DNA of 50,901 nucleotides from an uncultured Clostridia bacterium (GCA_947588875.1 CANPZK010000002.1:1-50901); one strand, 5' to 3'. Positions 25,292-33,913 are shown, counted from the stretch's first letter. Program-made: numbers and translations. The notes: a model not told the origin generated them from the sequence alone.

Positions 25292-25861
25292 TCACTCCCG
25301 AACTATCTCGTCGAGCTTTCTCTTAAGGGCGGCGACCGGCAGACCGACCACATTATAAAAGTCGCCGGTTATACCCCTTACGAGCAGAGCGCCCCTGCCC
25401 TGAATCCCGTACGCTCCGGCTTTGTCCATAGGCTCGCCCGTGCTTATGTATTCGTCTATTTCAACGTCCGACAGCTCGTAAAATTGAACGCGGGTAGTAA
25501 CGGAAAACGATAAGGTCTTTCCCTCGCGCAGCACAGCGCAGCCGGTTATTACCCTGTGCTCTCTGCCGGAAAGCATACGCAGCATTTTGTGCGCGTCGGC
25601 GGTGTCCTTCGGCTTGCCGAGCATTGCGCCGTCAATGAAAACTCCCGTGTCGCAGCCTATTACAATGTCGCCGCGACGGGTGTTTTTTAAATTGTTAAAT
25701 ATATGCCCCGCCTTCTTCAGCGCGAGAAGCTCGGGGATATTTTCTATGCTGCCGCCGTCGCTTACAGACTCGTCAATATCTGCGGGCTTGACCGTAAAAT
25801 CATCGCATATCAGCGATAAAAGCTCCTGTCGGCGCGGGGACGCGGACGCAAGAATTATCAT
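25292..25861 (-). CDS. maf: Maf family nucleotide pyrophosphatase
   Basis: Maf proteins hydrolyse non-canonical or modified nucleoside triphosphates and are linked to septum formation. The N-terminal LASASPRRQELLSLI is the family signature, and GCDTGVFIDGAMLGKPKD near residue 68 holds the catalytic acidic residue; a threonine replaces the more usual second residue of that motif. The C-terminal half has the typical AGAYGIQGRGALLV near 146 and NVVGLPV near 171. The length, 189 residues, is normal. The start ATG is at 25861 with an AGGT site. It is divergent from the HAD gene and convergent with rex. Confidence 0.95.
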   Translation of the reverse strand: MIILASASPRRQELLSLICDDFTVKPADIDESVSDGGSIENIPELLALKKAGHIFNNLKNTRRGDIVIGCDTGVFIDGAMLGKPKDTADAHKMLRMLSGREHRVITGCAVLREGKTLSFSVTTRVQFYELSDVEIDEYISTGEPMDKAGAYGIQGRGALLVRGITGDFYNVVGLPVAALKRKLDEIVRE

Positions 25862-25892
25862 ATGTAAAACCTCCGTAAAATCAGCTTATAAT

Positions 25893-25921
25893 ATTATACC
25901 ATTATAACGCTTGTTTTGAAA
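25893..25921 (-). promoter_or_regulatory. Predicted promoter for maf
   Basis: On the minus strand TTTCAA (25916-25921), a 17-bp spacer and TATAAT (25893-25898) lie about 30 bp upstream of the maf start. Confidence 0.5.
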
Positions 25922-25946
25922 TAATCAATGCCCCGCGCATTTATTC

Positions 25947-25975
25947 TTGCATTGAGGCGAGCGCGGGACTATAAT
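25947..25975 (+). promoter_or_regulatory. Predicted promoter for the HAD phosphatase
   Basis: TTGCAT (25947-25952), 17 bp and a perfect TATAAT (25970-25975) lie 30 bp upstream of the HAD gene ATG. Confidence 0.65.
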
Positions 25976-26004
25976 TTAGATAAATCAAAATCCGGAGAGA
26001 AAAA

Positions 26005-26568
26005 ATGAACGTATATGACTTTGACAAAACAATATACAAAAACGACAGCACGGCTGATTTTTATCTGTTTTGCATACGAAAAAAACCGACGCTGGTTTTT
26101 TCGCTGTTCAATACCGCGGCTGCGGCTTTGCGGTATTATGCGTTTAAATCCGGCAGTAAGACGGATTTCAAGCGCAGAATGTATTCGTTTTTGAGATGCG
26201 TTGATGCAGAGAACCTTGCCGAGGAGTTCTGGGATAAGAATATATATAAAATAAAGAAATTTTATCTTGAGCGCAGGCGAGCGGACGACGTTATCATATC
26301 CGCTTCGCCGGAGTTCCTTTTAAGACCTGCCTGCCGCCGCTTGGGGATAGAGAACCTCATCGCCTCCGAGGTGGATCCTAAAAGCGGGGCGTACAAAGGG
26401 GAAAACTGCCACGGCGAGGAAAAGGTGCGCCGATTTTACCTGCGGTTCCCGAACGGAGTCATAGATAATTTTTATTCGGATTCGCACAGCGACGACCCCC
26501 TCGCCGCAGTAGCCGGAGAGAGCTTTCTCGTCAGCGGCGAAAGGCTCGCGCCATGGAAGGAAGGTTAA
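26005..26568 (+). CDS. HAD-superfamily phosphatase (subfamily IB-like)
   Basis: A 187-residue haloacid dehalogenase-type phosphatase. Motif I is VYDFDKTIYKNDST near residue 3, with the nucleophile and general-acid aspartates. Motif II is VIISASPEFLL near 96. Motif IV is the acidic DNFYSDSHSDDPL near 155. Members close in length include phosphoserine phosphatase-like and lipid or sugar phosphate phosphatases; the FYSDSHSD ending is typical of the IB group found in Clostridia. No substrate can be given. The start ATG has a CGGAGAG site. Confidence 0.88.
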   Translation: MNVYDFDKTIYKNDSTADFYLFCIRKKPTLVFSLFNTAAAALRYYAFKSGSKTDFKRRMYSFLRCVDAENLAEEFWDKNIYKIKKFYLERRRADDVIISASPEFLLRPACRRLGIENLIASEVDPKSGAYKGENCHGEEKVRRFYLRFPNGVIDNFYSDSHSDDPLAAVAGESFLVSGERLAPWKEG

Positions 26569-26614
26569 AGGAGAACCGGCATTCCTCCGTTAGAATTTCC
26601 GGCGCTTATTGATT

Positions 26615-26646
26615 GCGGCTTTACCGACTTGAGCCGGTAAAGCTGT
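26615..26646 (+). repeat. Hairpin repeat, family A, copy 3
   Basis: GCGGCTTTACCG (26615-26626) and the CGGTAAAGCTGT arm form the same stem as copies 1 and 2, again between convergent genes. Downstream, two short GAGCGCA...CTCAAAATAAA blocks (near 26771 and 26822) resemble 33617-33645. Confidence 0.8.
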
Positions 26647-26843
26647 TGATTAATGTTTTATCTATGCGCGGGAGGAGCGCAAGCCCCTTTGAAAAATATT
26701 CTGATTTAAAACAACAGCCGCTCCGCCGTCAGGCGACGCGGCTGATGTCGATAAGAGCAAATGCGCCGTTAGAGCGCAAGCCTCAAAATAAATTATGACT
26801 GCGGTCGTCAAAAGCAGTCTTAGAGCGCAGGCTCAAAAATAAA

Positions 26844-27437
26844 CTAAAGCTCCGCTTTCTGTGCAAAAACGGGCTGGAGCTGTTCGCCGTCGAGCGCTTT
26901 CTCTATCGTCTGTCCGAGCAAATTAAAATGAGCGACGAGAGATTTCGGCTTTTTGACCGGATCGTCCTGGGACAGCGGAACAAAGTATATATTTTTCGTG
27001 TTCAACAGTCTGCCGAGGTTCTGCGCGGAGGCTCCGAGAGCGTCGTTGCTCGCGAGCGCAAGCACGACGGGCGCGCCTATCCTAAGCTGCGATTTAACCG
27101 CCATGGTCACCGGAGTGTCGGTAACGCCGTTGGCTATCTTTCCGAGCGTGTTCCCCGTACACGGAGCTACGGCAAGTATATCGCACATTTTCTTCGGTCC
27201 TATCGGCTCAGCCGATTTTATAGAGTGTATAATGTCCTTTTGGCATATCGCCTTTATCTTATTTCTTATATCTTCCGCATTGCCGAAGCGAGTGTCGGTA
27301 GAGTAGGCTATGTCGGACATTATCGGAACAATATCATATTTCTCCAAAGCCAGATGTTCCATTTCCTTGATTGCTTTGGAGAATGTGCAGAAGGACCCGC
27401 AAAGAGCAAAGCCCAAAGTGGTTTTTTCCACCGTCAA
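26844..27437 (-). CDS. dpaB: Dipicolinate synthase subunit B
   Basis: DpaB (SpoVFB) is a flavoprotein-like subunit that with DpaA makes dipicolinic acid in the mother cell, the calcium-chelating compound of the spore core. The N-terminal LGFALCGSFCTFSKA near residue 8, the MSDIAYSTDTRFG segment near 38, and CDILAVAPCTGNTLGKIANGVTD near 85 are typical. The length, 197 residues, is standard. It overlaps the end of dpaA by 4 bp, so the two are translationally coupled. Confidence 0.96.
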   Translation of the reverse strand: MTVEKTTLGFALCGSFCTFSKAIKEMEHLALEKYDIVPIMSDIAYSTDTRFGNAEDIRNKIKAICQKDIIHSIKSAEPIGPKKMCDILAVAPCTGNTLGKIANGVTDTPVTMAVKSQLRIGAPVVLALASNDALGASAQNLGRLLNTKNIYFVPLSQDDPVKKPKSLVAHFNLLGQTIEKALDGEQLQPVFAQKAEL

Positions 27438-28294
27438 TCCTCCTCAAGCATATTAAAAATTGTATTCTTTATTATCTCTCCCGAGGTCTTGGGAGCAACC
27501 TTGCCGGGAAGCGACAGGGCGTGAACCGTCTTTATTCCGAGTCGCCTTGCGCCGTCAAAGTCAACGCCTCCCGGGGCTGAGGCGAGGTCTATGACGATTG
27601 AGCCTTTATACGCCACAGCCAGCGTATGCGCCCCGAAAATCAGCGACGGAACCGTGTTGAAAACAAGGTCTATGCCCTTTAGCGTGCAAAGCTCCTTCAT
27701 ATCAACGCTCTCATAGCCTAAAGCGTATATCATCGACAGATCCTGCTTTTTTCTCGCCGCAACGACAACCTTGGCTCCCAGCCCGTCAAGCATTTTTGAA
27801 AGCACCTTGCCTATCCTGCCGAAGCCGGCGACAAGACATTTCGAGCCGTGTATCGTGCCCTCGTATTCCCTCATCGCGACCTCTATCGCGCCCTCGGCGC
27901 TCGGCACTGCGTTTTCAACCGCGAACTCCTCCCGCGCGAAATAGTCATAGAGCCTCGTTTGCTCCCAAAGCGGAGATATGCTCAGCAGCCTGCTTTTCAT
28001 CGAGCAGAACACCCGCTTGCCCAGAAACATTCTCGCAAGCTCGTCGTCTATTTTTATGGGAACGCTTGAAAAGGGCGCGTTGATATTTTCCCCGTCCTTA
28101 GTGAGCGGTATTGGCAGGACTACGCAGTCTGCCGGCGGAACAGCCCGCTCAAGCGGCAGATTCTCGAACCCGAAATCTCCGCAGGGCTTGTCAAAGCCGC
28201 AGACGTATATCTTAAAGCCCTCGTCCCGCATGGCATTCGCGGCGAAAAGCTGCCTTTTGTCCCCACCGATAATAACAAAGCTCTTAGTTTTCAT
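27434..28294 (-). CDS. dpaA: Dipicolinate synthase subunit A
   Basis: DpaA (SpoVFA) is the NAD(P)-binding oxidoreductase subunit that converts a lysine-pathway intermediate to dipicolinate during sporulation. A Rossmann-type start (VIIGGDKRQLFAANAM, residue 7 on) and a second nucleotide site, CLVAGFGRIGKVLSKML near 152, are visible, with the VFNTVPSLIFG segment near 210. The length, 286 residues, is normal. The start has GGAGGCGG upstream. A sigma-K-like promoter is at 28337-28363. The pair shows the organism can make spores. Confidence 0.96.
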   Translation of the reverse strand: MKTKSFVIIGGDKRQLFAANAMRDEGFKIYVCGFDKPCGDFGFENLPLERAVPPADCVVLPIPLTKDGENINAPFSSVPIKIDDELARMFLGKRVFCSMKSRLLSISPLWEQTRLYDYFAREEFAVENAVPSAEGAIEVAMREYEGTIHGSKCLVAGFGRIGKVLSKMLDGLGAKVVVAARKKQDLSMIYALGYESVDMKELCTLKGIDLVFNTVPSLIFGAHTLAVAYKGSIVIDLASAPGGVDFDGARRLGIKTVHALSLPGKVAPKTSGEIIKNTIFNMLEED

Positions 28295-28336
28295 ATTATG
28301 CCGCCTCCGACGCCGTAAAGTAGGTGCTTATATAAA

Positions 28337-28363
28337 TATAATACGGCGGCGGAGATATTTTGT
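28337..28363 (-). promoter_or_regulatory. Possible sigma-K/sigma-E-type promoter for dpaAB
   Basis: On the minus strand an AC (28362-28363), a 16-bp spacer and CGTATTATA (28337-28345) approach the sigma-K pattern AC, about 17 bp, CATANNNTA, with one mismatch in the -10 box. In Bacillus subtilis spoVF is read by sigma-K. Confidence 0.45.
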
Positions 28364-28588
28364 GATTTGGTATTGTTTTTGAGCCGCGCTCTAAAACCGC
28401 GCTCGGCGGGAGAGGGCGCCAAAGAATACTTTATTGACAATATATGGAGGGCGGGAGAGCTTGGGGAACCTTGCTCCCGCCTCCCTTTGCGCCTCCTGCG
28501 CCAAAAATTTACAAATCGTTAATTCATATATACCGAATATATTGTAAAATAAGGGTTGATAATTACAGCAAAAGGGGAGTTATCGCCG

Positions 28589-29554
28589 TTGTTTGGTTAT
28601 ATAAGGCCGCAAAAATCCGAGCTGCTGGTCAAGGATTACGACGCGTACAGAGCGGTCTATTGCAGCCTTTGCAGGCAGCTTGGGAAAAGCTACGGCTTTT
28701 GCGCAAGCCTTATTTTAAGCTATGACTCCACCTTCTATGCAATTTTGGCTATGTCGGTAAGGGGAGAATGCAACTCCTATAAAAAGGGCAGATGCAAGGT
28801 GAACCCCACCAAAAGGTGCGACTATTGCAGCTCAAGGAGCAAATCGCTCGAGGACGCGGCGGCGCTTTCGATAGCGGCGTTTTACTACAAGCTCGAGGAC
28901 GACAGGCGCGACGAGGGATTTTTTAAACGGCTCGCCGTCCGGCTTGTAAAGCCGTTTGCGAAAAGATGGCGCAAAAAAATGATAAAATACGGATACTCGG
29001 ACTTCGATATGCTGTTTTCCGATATGCTTAAAAATCAGCTTGAGGCGGAGCAGGATTCGGCTTGCTCTGTCGACCGAGCCGCAGAGCCGACCGCAAAGGC
29101 GCTGGCGCAGGCGGCGCGAATGCTCTCAAACGGCGAAAGTCAGCGCAGGGTGCTTGAAAGCCTCGGCTATTATCTCGGCAAGTGGATATATTTGATGGAC
29201 GCCGCCGATGACCTCGAGGACGATTTAAAACGCGGCGGCTTTAACCCGTTTATAAATCACCTTTCGCTTGACAGCGAGCCGGTAGAGGATTTAGACGCGG
29301 CGGTTTATGAGCGTATAAACGAGATTATAAACGAAAACGCATTTATGCTGCTGAGCTCTTTTAATCTTATAGAGCTGATGGGCAACAGACGAATACTCGA
29401 GAACATTGTTACGCTCGGGGTAAGCTCGATGCAAAAAGCGGTGTTGTTTGATAAAAAGGCGGAAAAGAGCAAAAATAAAGACAAAAGTGAAAACGACGAA
29501 AACAGAGATAACAGCGAAAACAATGATAACGCGAAAACGATAATTAGCAACTAA
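28589..29554 (+). CDS. DUF5685 family protein
   Basis: This protein of about 321 residues has the DUF5685 features: an N-terminal FGYIRPQKSELLVKD and YRAVYCSLC stretch, then two cysteine clusters (C near residues 24 and 27; C-x-C pairs in CNSYKKGRC and KRCDYC near 60-78), a long all-helical middle and an acidic DAADDLEDDLKRGGFNPF near 212 that resembles the Asp-rich motifs of prenyl-diphosphate enzymes. The C-terminus is a low-complexity Lys/Asn/Glu tail. The frame is open to 28556; the TTG at 28589 is preferred because it follows AAAGGGGAG by 9 nt and matches the family start. Its function is unknown. A J-domain gene follows. Confidence 0.82.
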   Translation: MFGYIRPQKSELLVKDYDAYRAVYCSLCRQLGKSYGFCASLILSYDSTFYAILAMSVRGECNSYKKGRCKVNPTKRCDYCSSRSKSLEDAAALSIAAFYYKLEDDRRDEGFFKRLAVRLVKPFAKRWRKKMIKYGYSDFDMLFSDMLKNQLEAEQDSACSVDRAAEPTAKALAQAARMLSNGESQRRVLESLGYYLGKWIYLMDAADDLEDDLKRGGFNPFINHLSLDSEPVEDLDAAVYERINEIINENAFMLLSSFNLIELMGNRRILENIVTLGVSSMQKAVLFDKKAEKSKNKDKSENDENRDNSENNDNAKTIISN

Positions 29555-29607
29555 AATATATTTAGGATAATTAAAACCGGAATACGAAGGTACAAAGGAG
29601 CTTGAAC

Positions 29608-30234
29608 ATGGCAAACAGTCCATATGAGGTGCTCGGCGTATCGCCGACCGCGACCGACGACGAAATAAAGACGGCGTACAGAAATCTTGCGAAAAAGTAT
29701 CACCCCGACAATTACGCCGATTCTCCGCTTGCCGACGTTGCCGCCGAAAAGATGAAGGAGATCAACGAGGCATACGACACGATAATGAATTCGCGGCGCT
29801 CGCGCGGTGCGGCAGGCTCGGGCGGAGGATATTACAATACAAATCCGTCCGGCTCGTCAAAATATTACGACGTGAGGACTATGATAAAAAACGGCAGAAT
29901 AGCCGACGCAGAGCAGATACTCGACGGAGTCCCCGTTGACAGGCGCGACGCCGAATGGAATTTTCTCAAAGGGACCGTGCTTTTGAAGAAGGGCTGGACT
30001 CAGGACGCTTATAATTGTTTTCAGACTGCCTGCAATATGGATCCATCAAATATGGAATACCGTCAGGCGTTGAATTTTGCGCAGAGCAGGCGCTCGGGCG
30101 CATATGGAGGCTATAATACCGGAATGCCGCAGCAGAACGTCGGAGGATGCAGCGGCTGCGACATATGTACAGGACTTTGCTGCGCCGATACCTGCTGCGA
30201 GTGCATGGGCGGCGATCTGATACCCTGCTGTTGA
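29608..30234 (+). CDS. J-domain protein with TPR-like middle and cysteine-rich tail
   Basis: Residues 1-65 are a DnaJ J-domain with [18 protein letters not shown] and the HPD tripeptide in KYHPDNY, which stimulates Hsp70 ATPase activity. Residues about 85-155 look like one or two TPR-type helical repeats ([20 protein letters not shown]). The last 45 residues are rich in Cys and Gly with about ten cysteines ending LIPCC, which may bind metal. There is no zinc-finger or C-terminal domain of a true DnaJ. The ATG at 29608 follows AAAGGAG by 7 nt. The DUF5685 partner lies 53 bp upstream and the two probably share a transcript. Confidence 0.88.
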   Translation: MANSPYEVLGVSPTATDDEIKTAYRNLAKKYHPDNYADSPLADVAAEKMKEINEAYDTIMNSRRSRGAAGSGGGYYNTNPSGSSKYYDVRTMIKNGRIADAEQILDGVPVDRRDAEWNFLKGTVLLKKGWTQDAYNCFQTACNMDPSNMEYRQALNFAQSRRSGAYGGYNTGMPQQNVGGCSGCDICTGLCCADTCCECMGGDLIPCC

Positions 30235-30253
30235 GTTCTCTCGACAGGTCTTA

Positions 30254-30382
30254 GCGGCGACCGCAGCCTCCCGCCCTGTCGGGCGGGAGGCTGCGAAAAA
30301 CGCGGCGGGGCAGTGGCTTTCCTTTAAATATAAATTATACAAGCCGCGTTTTTCCGCGCGGCTTCGCCGCGCCGGTCGCCGC
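30254..30382 (+). repeat. Cloverleaf intergenic repeat, copy 3 (family E)
   Basis: The outer stem pairs 30254-30261 with 30375-30382. Hairpin 1 pairs 30262-30276 with 30281-30295 (15 bp, perfect). The inner stem AAAAACGCGGC (30296-30306) pairs with 30343-30353. Hairpin 2 pairs 30356-30362 with 30366-30372. The junction design is the same as in the other three copies, but both hairpins have different sequences. It follows the J-domain gene. Confidence 0.75.
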
Positions 30383-30497
30383 GTATGCGCCGCCGCCGGC
30401 ATAGGCTTAAAATCAAGCGCCGCCCCCCAAAAAAAACCGACGATAGCGCGGCTAAAACAGTAAAAATAATATTCTTTGAGCGAACAGGTATGATGTT

Positions 30498-31046
30498 ATG
30501 AAGGAAAAAAATCTCTCTCCAAGCTATAAAATGGCGCTCGGCGGTATCTTTTCCGCACTCGCCGTCGTTTCAATGCTCATTTCGTATATTATCCCGACGG
30601 CGACATACGCCTGTCCGGCGCTCGCCGGAGTAATGCTTATCCCTCTCGTAATAGAGGTCGGAAAGGGCTGGGCGCTTTGCTCGTATGCGGCGGTGGCTCT
30701 GCTGTCGTTCCTGATAGTGGCGGATAAGGAAATGGCGCTGTGCTTTACGGCGTTTTTCGGATTTTACCCGATACTAAAGGCGGTGCTCGAGGAGCGGCTC
30801 AGCAAATATCTGTGCTGGGCGGTAAAAATAGCCTCGTTTTCCGCGTGTATGATAGCCGTGTTTTTCATATCCATACTCGTGCTCGGTATCCCGCGCGACA
30901 GCTTCACCATATTCGGGGTCTACCTCCCGTGGGCGTTTCTCGCGCTGGGGATAGTTATATTCGTGGTGTACGATATAGCTCTCACACGGGTCATAAGAGC
31001 GTATGTAGGCGTGTGGAGGGATAAGATATTCAAGCGGCTGAAATGA
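30498..31046 (+). CDS. Integral membrane protein, ECF transporter S-component-like
   Basis: A 182-residue protein with five or six hydrophobic helices. The N-terminus, KMALGGIFSALAVVSMLISY, resembles that of ECF-type vitamin transporter S components, and the length is right, but no substrate signature is evident. The next gene is proC, 53 bp downstream on the same strand. The assignment to the S-component fold is inference from the hydrophobic pattern. Confidence 0.65.
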   Translation: MKEKNLSPSYKMALGGIFSALAVVSMLISYIIPTATYACPALAGVMLIPLVIEVGKGWALCSYAAVALLSFLIVADKEMALCFTAFFGFYPILKAVLEERLSKYLCWAVKIASFSACMIAVFFISILVLGIPRDSFTIFGVYLPWAFLALGIVIFVVYDIALTRVIRAYVGVWRDKIFKRLK

Positions 31047-31099
31047 GAGCCGAAGTAAGAATATAATGTCATATACATAATATCTTGGAGGAATAAAAA

Positions 31100-31903
31100 A
31101 TGGCTAAAAAAACAGGATTTATAGGCGCGGGCAATATGGCGGGCGCGATAATAAACGGAATGCTGAGAGCGGGAGCAGAGGCGCAGAGCATAGTCGTTTT
31201 TGACGTGGACAGCGAAAAATGCGCGGAGCTTGCGAAAAGGGGAGTGACAGCGGCGGCGACCGGAGCGGACGTGATTAAGGAATGCGATTACACGGTGCTC
31301 GCGGTAAAGCCGCAGCAGCTTCCGACGGTTTTCGACGAAATAAAGGGAGCCTGCGACGAGAGCAAGGTCATTGTGTCGATAGCGGCGGGAGTGAGCACGG
31401 ACTATATAAGGAAGAGTCTCGGTGTGAGCTGTCCGTGCGTGCGCGTTATGCCGAACACGCCGCTGCTTCTCGGCTGCGGAGCGACGGCGCTTTGCAGAAC
31501 GGCGGACGTGAGCGATGCGGACTTTGAATTTGTGAAGTCGCTCTTTGAAAACAGCGGAATAGCGGTCGTGATAGACGAGGACAAGATGAATGCGGTCATA
31601 TCGGTGAACGGCTCAAGTCCGGCGTACTTTTACCTTTTCGCAAAGGCGATGCAGGAGTACGCGGTCGAGCAGGGGATAGACGCGGACGAGGCGATGAGGT
31701 TAATATGCGCCACAATGAAGGGGAGCGCGGAGATGCTTTTAAACAGCGGCGACGACGCGCAAACGCTCATAAAAAAGGTGTCCTCGCCGGGCGGGACCAC
31801 GCTCAAAGCGCTCGACGTATTTTACGACAGCAAAACCGAGCAGACGATAAAGGACGCAATGGCGGCTTGCACGAGGAGAGCGGTCGAGCTTTCGGGAGAA
31901 TAA
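31100..31903 (+). CDS. proC: Pyrroline-5-carboxylate reductase
   Basis: ProC catalyses the last step of proline synthesis, NAD(P)H-dependent reduction of pyrroline-5-carboxylate. The N-terminal Rossmann motif GFIGAGNMAGAIINGML starts near residue 6, VRVMPNTPLLLGCGATAL is near 112, and the C-terminal VSSPGGTTLKALDVF near 229 is the family signature. The length, 267 residues, is standard. The ATG follows TTGGAGG. It is complete and ordinary. Confidence 0.97.
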   Translation: MAKKTGFIGAGNMAGAIINGMLRAGAEAQSIVVFDVDSEKCAELAKRGVTAAATGADVIKECDYTVLAVKPQQLPTVFDEIKGACDESKVIVSIAAGVSTDYIRKSLGVSCPCVRVMPNTPLLLGCGATALCRTADVSDADFEFVKSLFENSGIAVVIDEDKMNAVISVNGSSPAYFYLFAKAMQEYAVEQGIDADEAMRLICATMKGSAEMLLNSGDDAQTLIKKVSSPGGTTLKALDVFYDSKTEQTIKDAMAACTRRAVELSGE

Positions 31904-31927
31904 CGGAATAACAGAGATTAAAATTTC

Positions 31928-31954
31928 ATAATATGACCCTTTGTTTCATACACT
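31928..31954 (+). promoter_or_regulatory. Sigma-E-type sporulation promoter for the SpoIIM-like gene
   Basis: ATA (31928-31930), a 16-bp spacer and CATACACT (31947-31954) match the sigma-E pattern exactly at the -10 box. Transcription would start near 31961, some 20 nt before the ATG, in line with the sigma-E control of spoIIM in Bacillus. Confidence 0.65.
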
Positions 31955-31981
31955 TGAGTATAACCTTTAAGGAATGATGAA

Positions 31982-32635
31982 ATGAAGGGTCTTTTTCTTA
32001 TCTCAAATCGAGGAAAGCGAAATATAGCGGCTGAAATTTCATACTGCGCCAAGAGGTACGGAATGATGATTTTTCTCTCGGCGTTTTTATTTGCCGGAAT
32101 AATATGCGGCTGTATTTTGGCGCAGTATGGGGACGAGCAGACGTTGAACGCGCTGGACTTTATATTCATAAGCAATTTCAAGGGCAGAATAGCCCAGTCG
32201 CTTTTCGAGGGCTTCAAAGCGTCTATGTGTGCATACTTCCTGTTCTACATATCGGCTCTGCTGCTCGGGCTGTCGCTTTGGGGGCGTATAGGTCTGCCGA
32301 TCGTGATATTTATAAAGGGCATAGGCGCGGGGCTCTGCGCGGGGTATCTGTTTTCCGTGTATTCCTTTCAGGGCGCTGTGTTTTATGTTATCGTCATGCT
32401 GCCTGGGCTGTTTTTGTCGTCGTTGTCGCTTTTACTGCAATCAAAGCATTCATTCTGCTTTTCAAAGGAGCTTTGGCTTTTCTTTTCGCCGAGAAAAAAG
32501 CATACCGATATGCAAAAGCCGGAGCTTATGGGCTTTATCCAGAGGAGCGGGATAGTCTTGATAATAACGGCAGCCGCCGCGCTGACCGACGTGTTGTTTA
32601 CCGCGTTTTTTTCACATATGTTTACATTTGTCTGA
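31982..32635 (+). CDS. spoIIM: Stage II sporulation protein M-like membrane protein
   Basis: This 217-residue protein has about five membrane helices and the overall pattern of the SpoIIM domain (PF01944), including FEGFKASMCAYFLFYISALLLG near residue 75 and the IFIKGIGAGLCAGYLFSVYSFQGA segment near 109. SpoIIM joins SpoIID and SpoIIP in the peptidoglycan-degrading complex that drives engulfment of the forespore. The sigma-E promoter directly upstream supports this role. Weaker SpoIIM-domain proteins with other roles exist, so the symbol is tentative. The ATG follows TTTAAGGAATG. Confidence 0.82.
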   Translation: MKGLFLISNRGKRNIAAEISYCAKRYGMMIFLSAFLFAGIICGCILAQYGDEQTLNALDFIFISNFKGRIAQSLFEGFKASMCAYFLFYISALLLGLSLWGRIGLPIVIFIKGIGAGLCAGYLFSVYSFQGAVFYVIVMLPGLFLSSLSLLLQSKHSFCFSKELWLFFSPRKKHTDMQKPELMGFIQRSGIVLIITAAAALTDVLFTAFFSHMFTFV

Positions 32636-32649
32636 CTTTGTGCTACAAT
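32621..32649 (+). promoter_or_regulatory. Predicted promoter for the YesL-like gene
   Basis: TTTACA (32621-32626), 17 bp and TACAAT (32644-32649) lie about 45 bp upstream of the ATG, overlapping the end of the SpoIIM-like gene. Confidence 0.55.
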
Positions 32650-32695
32650 ATTCTCGTCAATTTCTACAAAGAGGACGAGAAAGGAATACTGCGAA

Positions 32696-33616
32696 ATGAC
32701 AAAAAGAAAAAATAAGGGAAAATACGCCGGCGCGTTTAAAAGATATACTCAGTCGCTTCCAGCGCTGGTTATGGCAAACATCTTGTTTGCCGTTCCGCTG
32801 TTCATATTTTTTGCGCTGATAGTTCTTGTTGAAAACCTGGCAACGCCGATAGTTCCCATAAGGTTTCTGCCGATATTCTTGCTTATGCCGTTTTACTGCG
32901 GACTTTGCAAGGTCACCAAGGACATAGCGAGCGGCAAAGAGAATGTTCAGGGCGCAAGGACGTTTTTTAAGGGACTAAAGGATAATTTCAAGTTCTCCGT
33001 ACTGCACGGGCTTATATTTTATATAGTGGCGATGATAGACTTTTTCTCGCTCGTGTTTTATTATCAGGCGGGAAGGACGAACGGATTTATGTACATAGGC
33101 TTCGGACTTGCCGTCGCCATAACGATTGTTTCGGTTTTCTGCCTGTTCTATGTTCCGCTTATAACCGTAACTCTCGATATTCCGTTCAGGTATGTTTACA
33201 AAAATTCGCTTCTGATGTCGATAGGCGAGCTTCCGAAAAACTTTATCGCCCTTATTGCCTGCGTCGCCTGCGTCGCGATAGTTACCACACTGTTCACCTT
33301 CACGGGAAATTATATCGGCGCTTATGTCTCCATAATTATACTTATGCTGTTTATAGTTCCCGCGACCTTGTCATATGTGATAAACGCGATACTGTACCCT
33401 TCGATTGACAGCGTTTTGATAGAGAAGGGCGACAACATAAAGAGCGAGCCGGATCCTGACAAAATGAGCCGCGAGGATATGCTGAAAAAGCAGTTTGAAG
33501 AAAATCCTATCGACCCTTCGATACTCGAGGGCGATGAAAACGAGCTTGTTTTTTACGGCGGAAAGATGGTAAAGCGCTCGAGCCTTATAGAGATTTATAA
33601 GTCGATAAACGAATAA
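32696..33616 (+). CDS. Uncharacterised membrane protein, YesL/DUF624-like
   Basis: A 306-residue protein with about five or six hydrophobic segments between residues 20 and 235 and a soluble acidic C-terminal tail of roughly 70 residues (DPDKMSREDMLKKQFEENP and beyond). The layout recalls YesL/DUF624 family proteins, which often accompany transporters and have no settled function. It is the last plus-strand gene of this stretch, and its stop is convergent with the LRR gene. I see no catalytic motif. Confidence 0.65.
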   Translation: MTKRKNKGKYAGAFKRYTQSLPALVMANILFAVPLFIFFALIVLVENLATPIVPIRFLPIFLLMPFYCGLCKVTKDIASGKENVQGARTFFKGLKDNFKFSVLHGLIFYIVAMIDFFSLVFYYQAGRTNGFMYIGFGLAVAITIVSVFCLFYVPLITVTLDIPFRYVYKNSLLMSIGELPKNFIALIACVACVAIVTTLFTFTGNYIGAYVSIIILMLFIVPATLSYVINAILYPSIDSVLIEKGDNIKSEPDPDKMSREDMLKKQFEENPIDPSILEGDENELVFYGGKMVKRSSLIEIYKSINE

Positions 33617-33666
33617 AGCGCCTTTGCGCCTCAAAAATAAACTTTAATTACAGCGCACTTTGGACA

Positions 33667-33698
33667 GCAGCTTTACCGACCTCCGCCGGTAAAGCTGC
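33667..33698 (+). repeat. Hairpin repeat, family A, copy 4
   Basis: GCAGCTTTACCG (33667-33678) pairs with 33687-33698 between convergent genes. The same gap also holds the composite repeat and a terminator. Confidence 0.85.
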
Positions 33699-33712
33699 TG
33701 CTTTAATATGTT

Positions 33713-33895
33713 GTTTATTTGCAAGGGGCTTCGCCCCTTGCAACCCCTTTTTCGTTCGAAAATTTTACTTATTGGCAAACAAATAAAAAATATAATCTCA
33801 TGTAAGAAAGTGGAGGTGCAGGAGGAGCGAAGCTCCTCCCGCAAATAGAAAAATATCAAGCGGCAGTCAAGCTCCTCGGCAGCTTGACTGCGGTC
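33713..33895 (+). repeat. Composite D-C-B repeat module, copy 1
   Basis: The module has three parts. D (33713-33785) includes GGGGCTTCGCCCC and AAAATTTTACTTATTGG. C (33810-33847) has hairpin 33821-33828 with 33832-33839 and then GCAAATAG. B (33860-33895) has GGCAGTCAAGCT pairing with AGCTTGACTGC and then GGTC. The same order occurs at 36080-36333, and the C-B half at 43974-44055. Confidence 0.7.
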
Positions 33896-33913
33896 GGCGT
33901 GGGATAAAACAAA

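Noticed and set aside
28444..28725. 93-codon frame overlapping the start of DUF5685
   Set aside because: It overlaps the clear DUF5685 gene in another frame and has no support.
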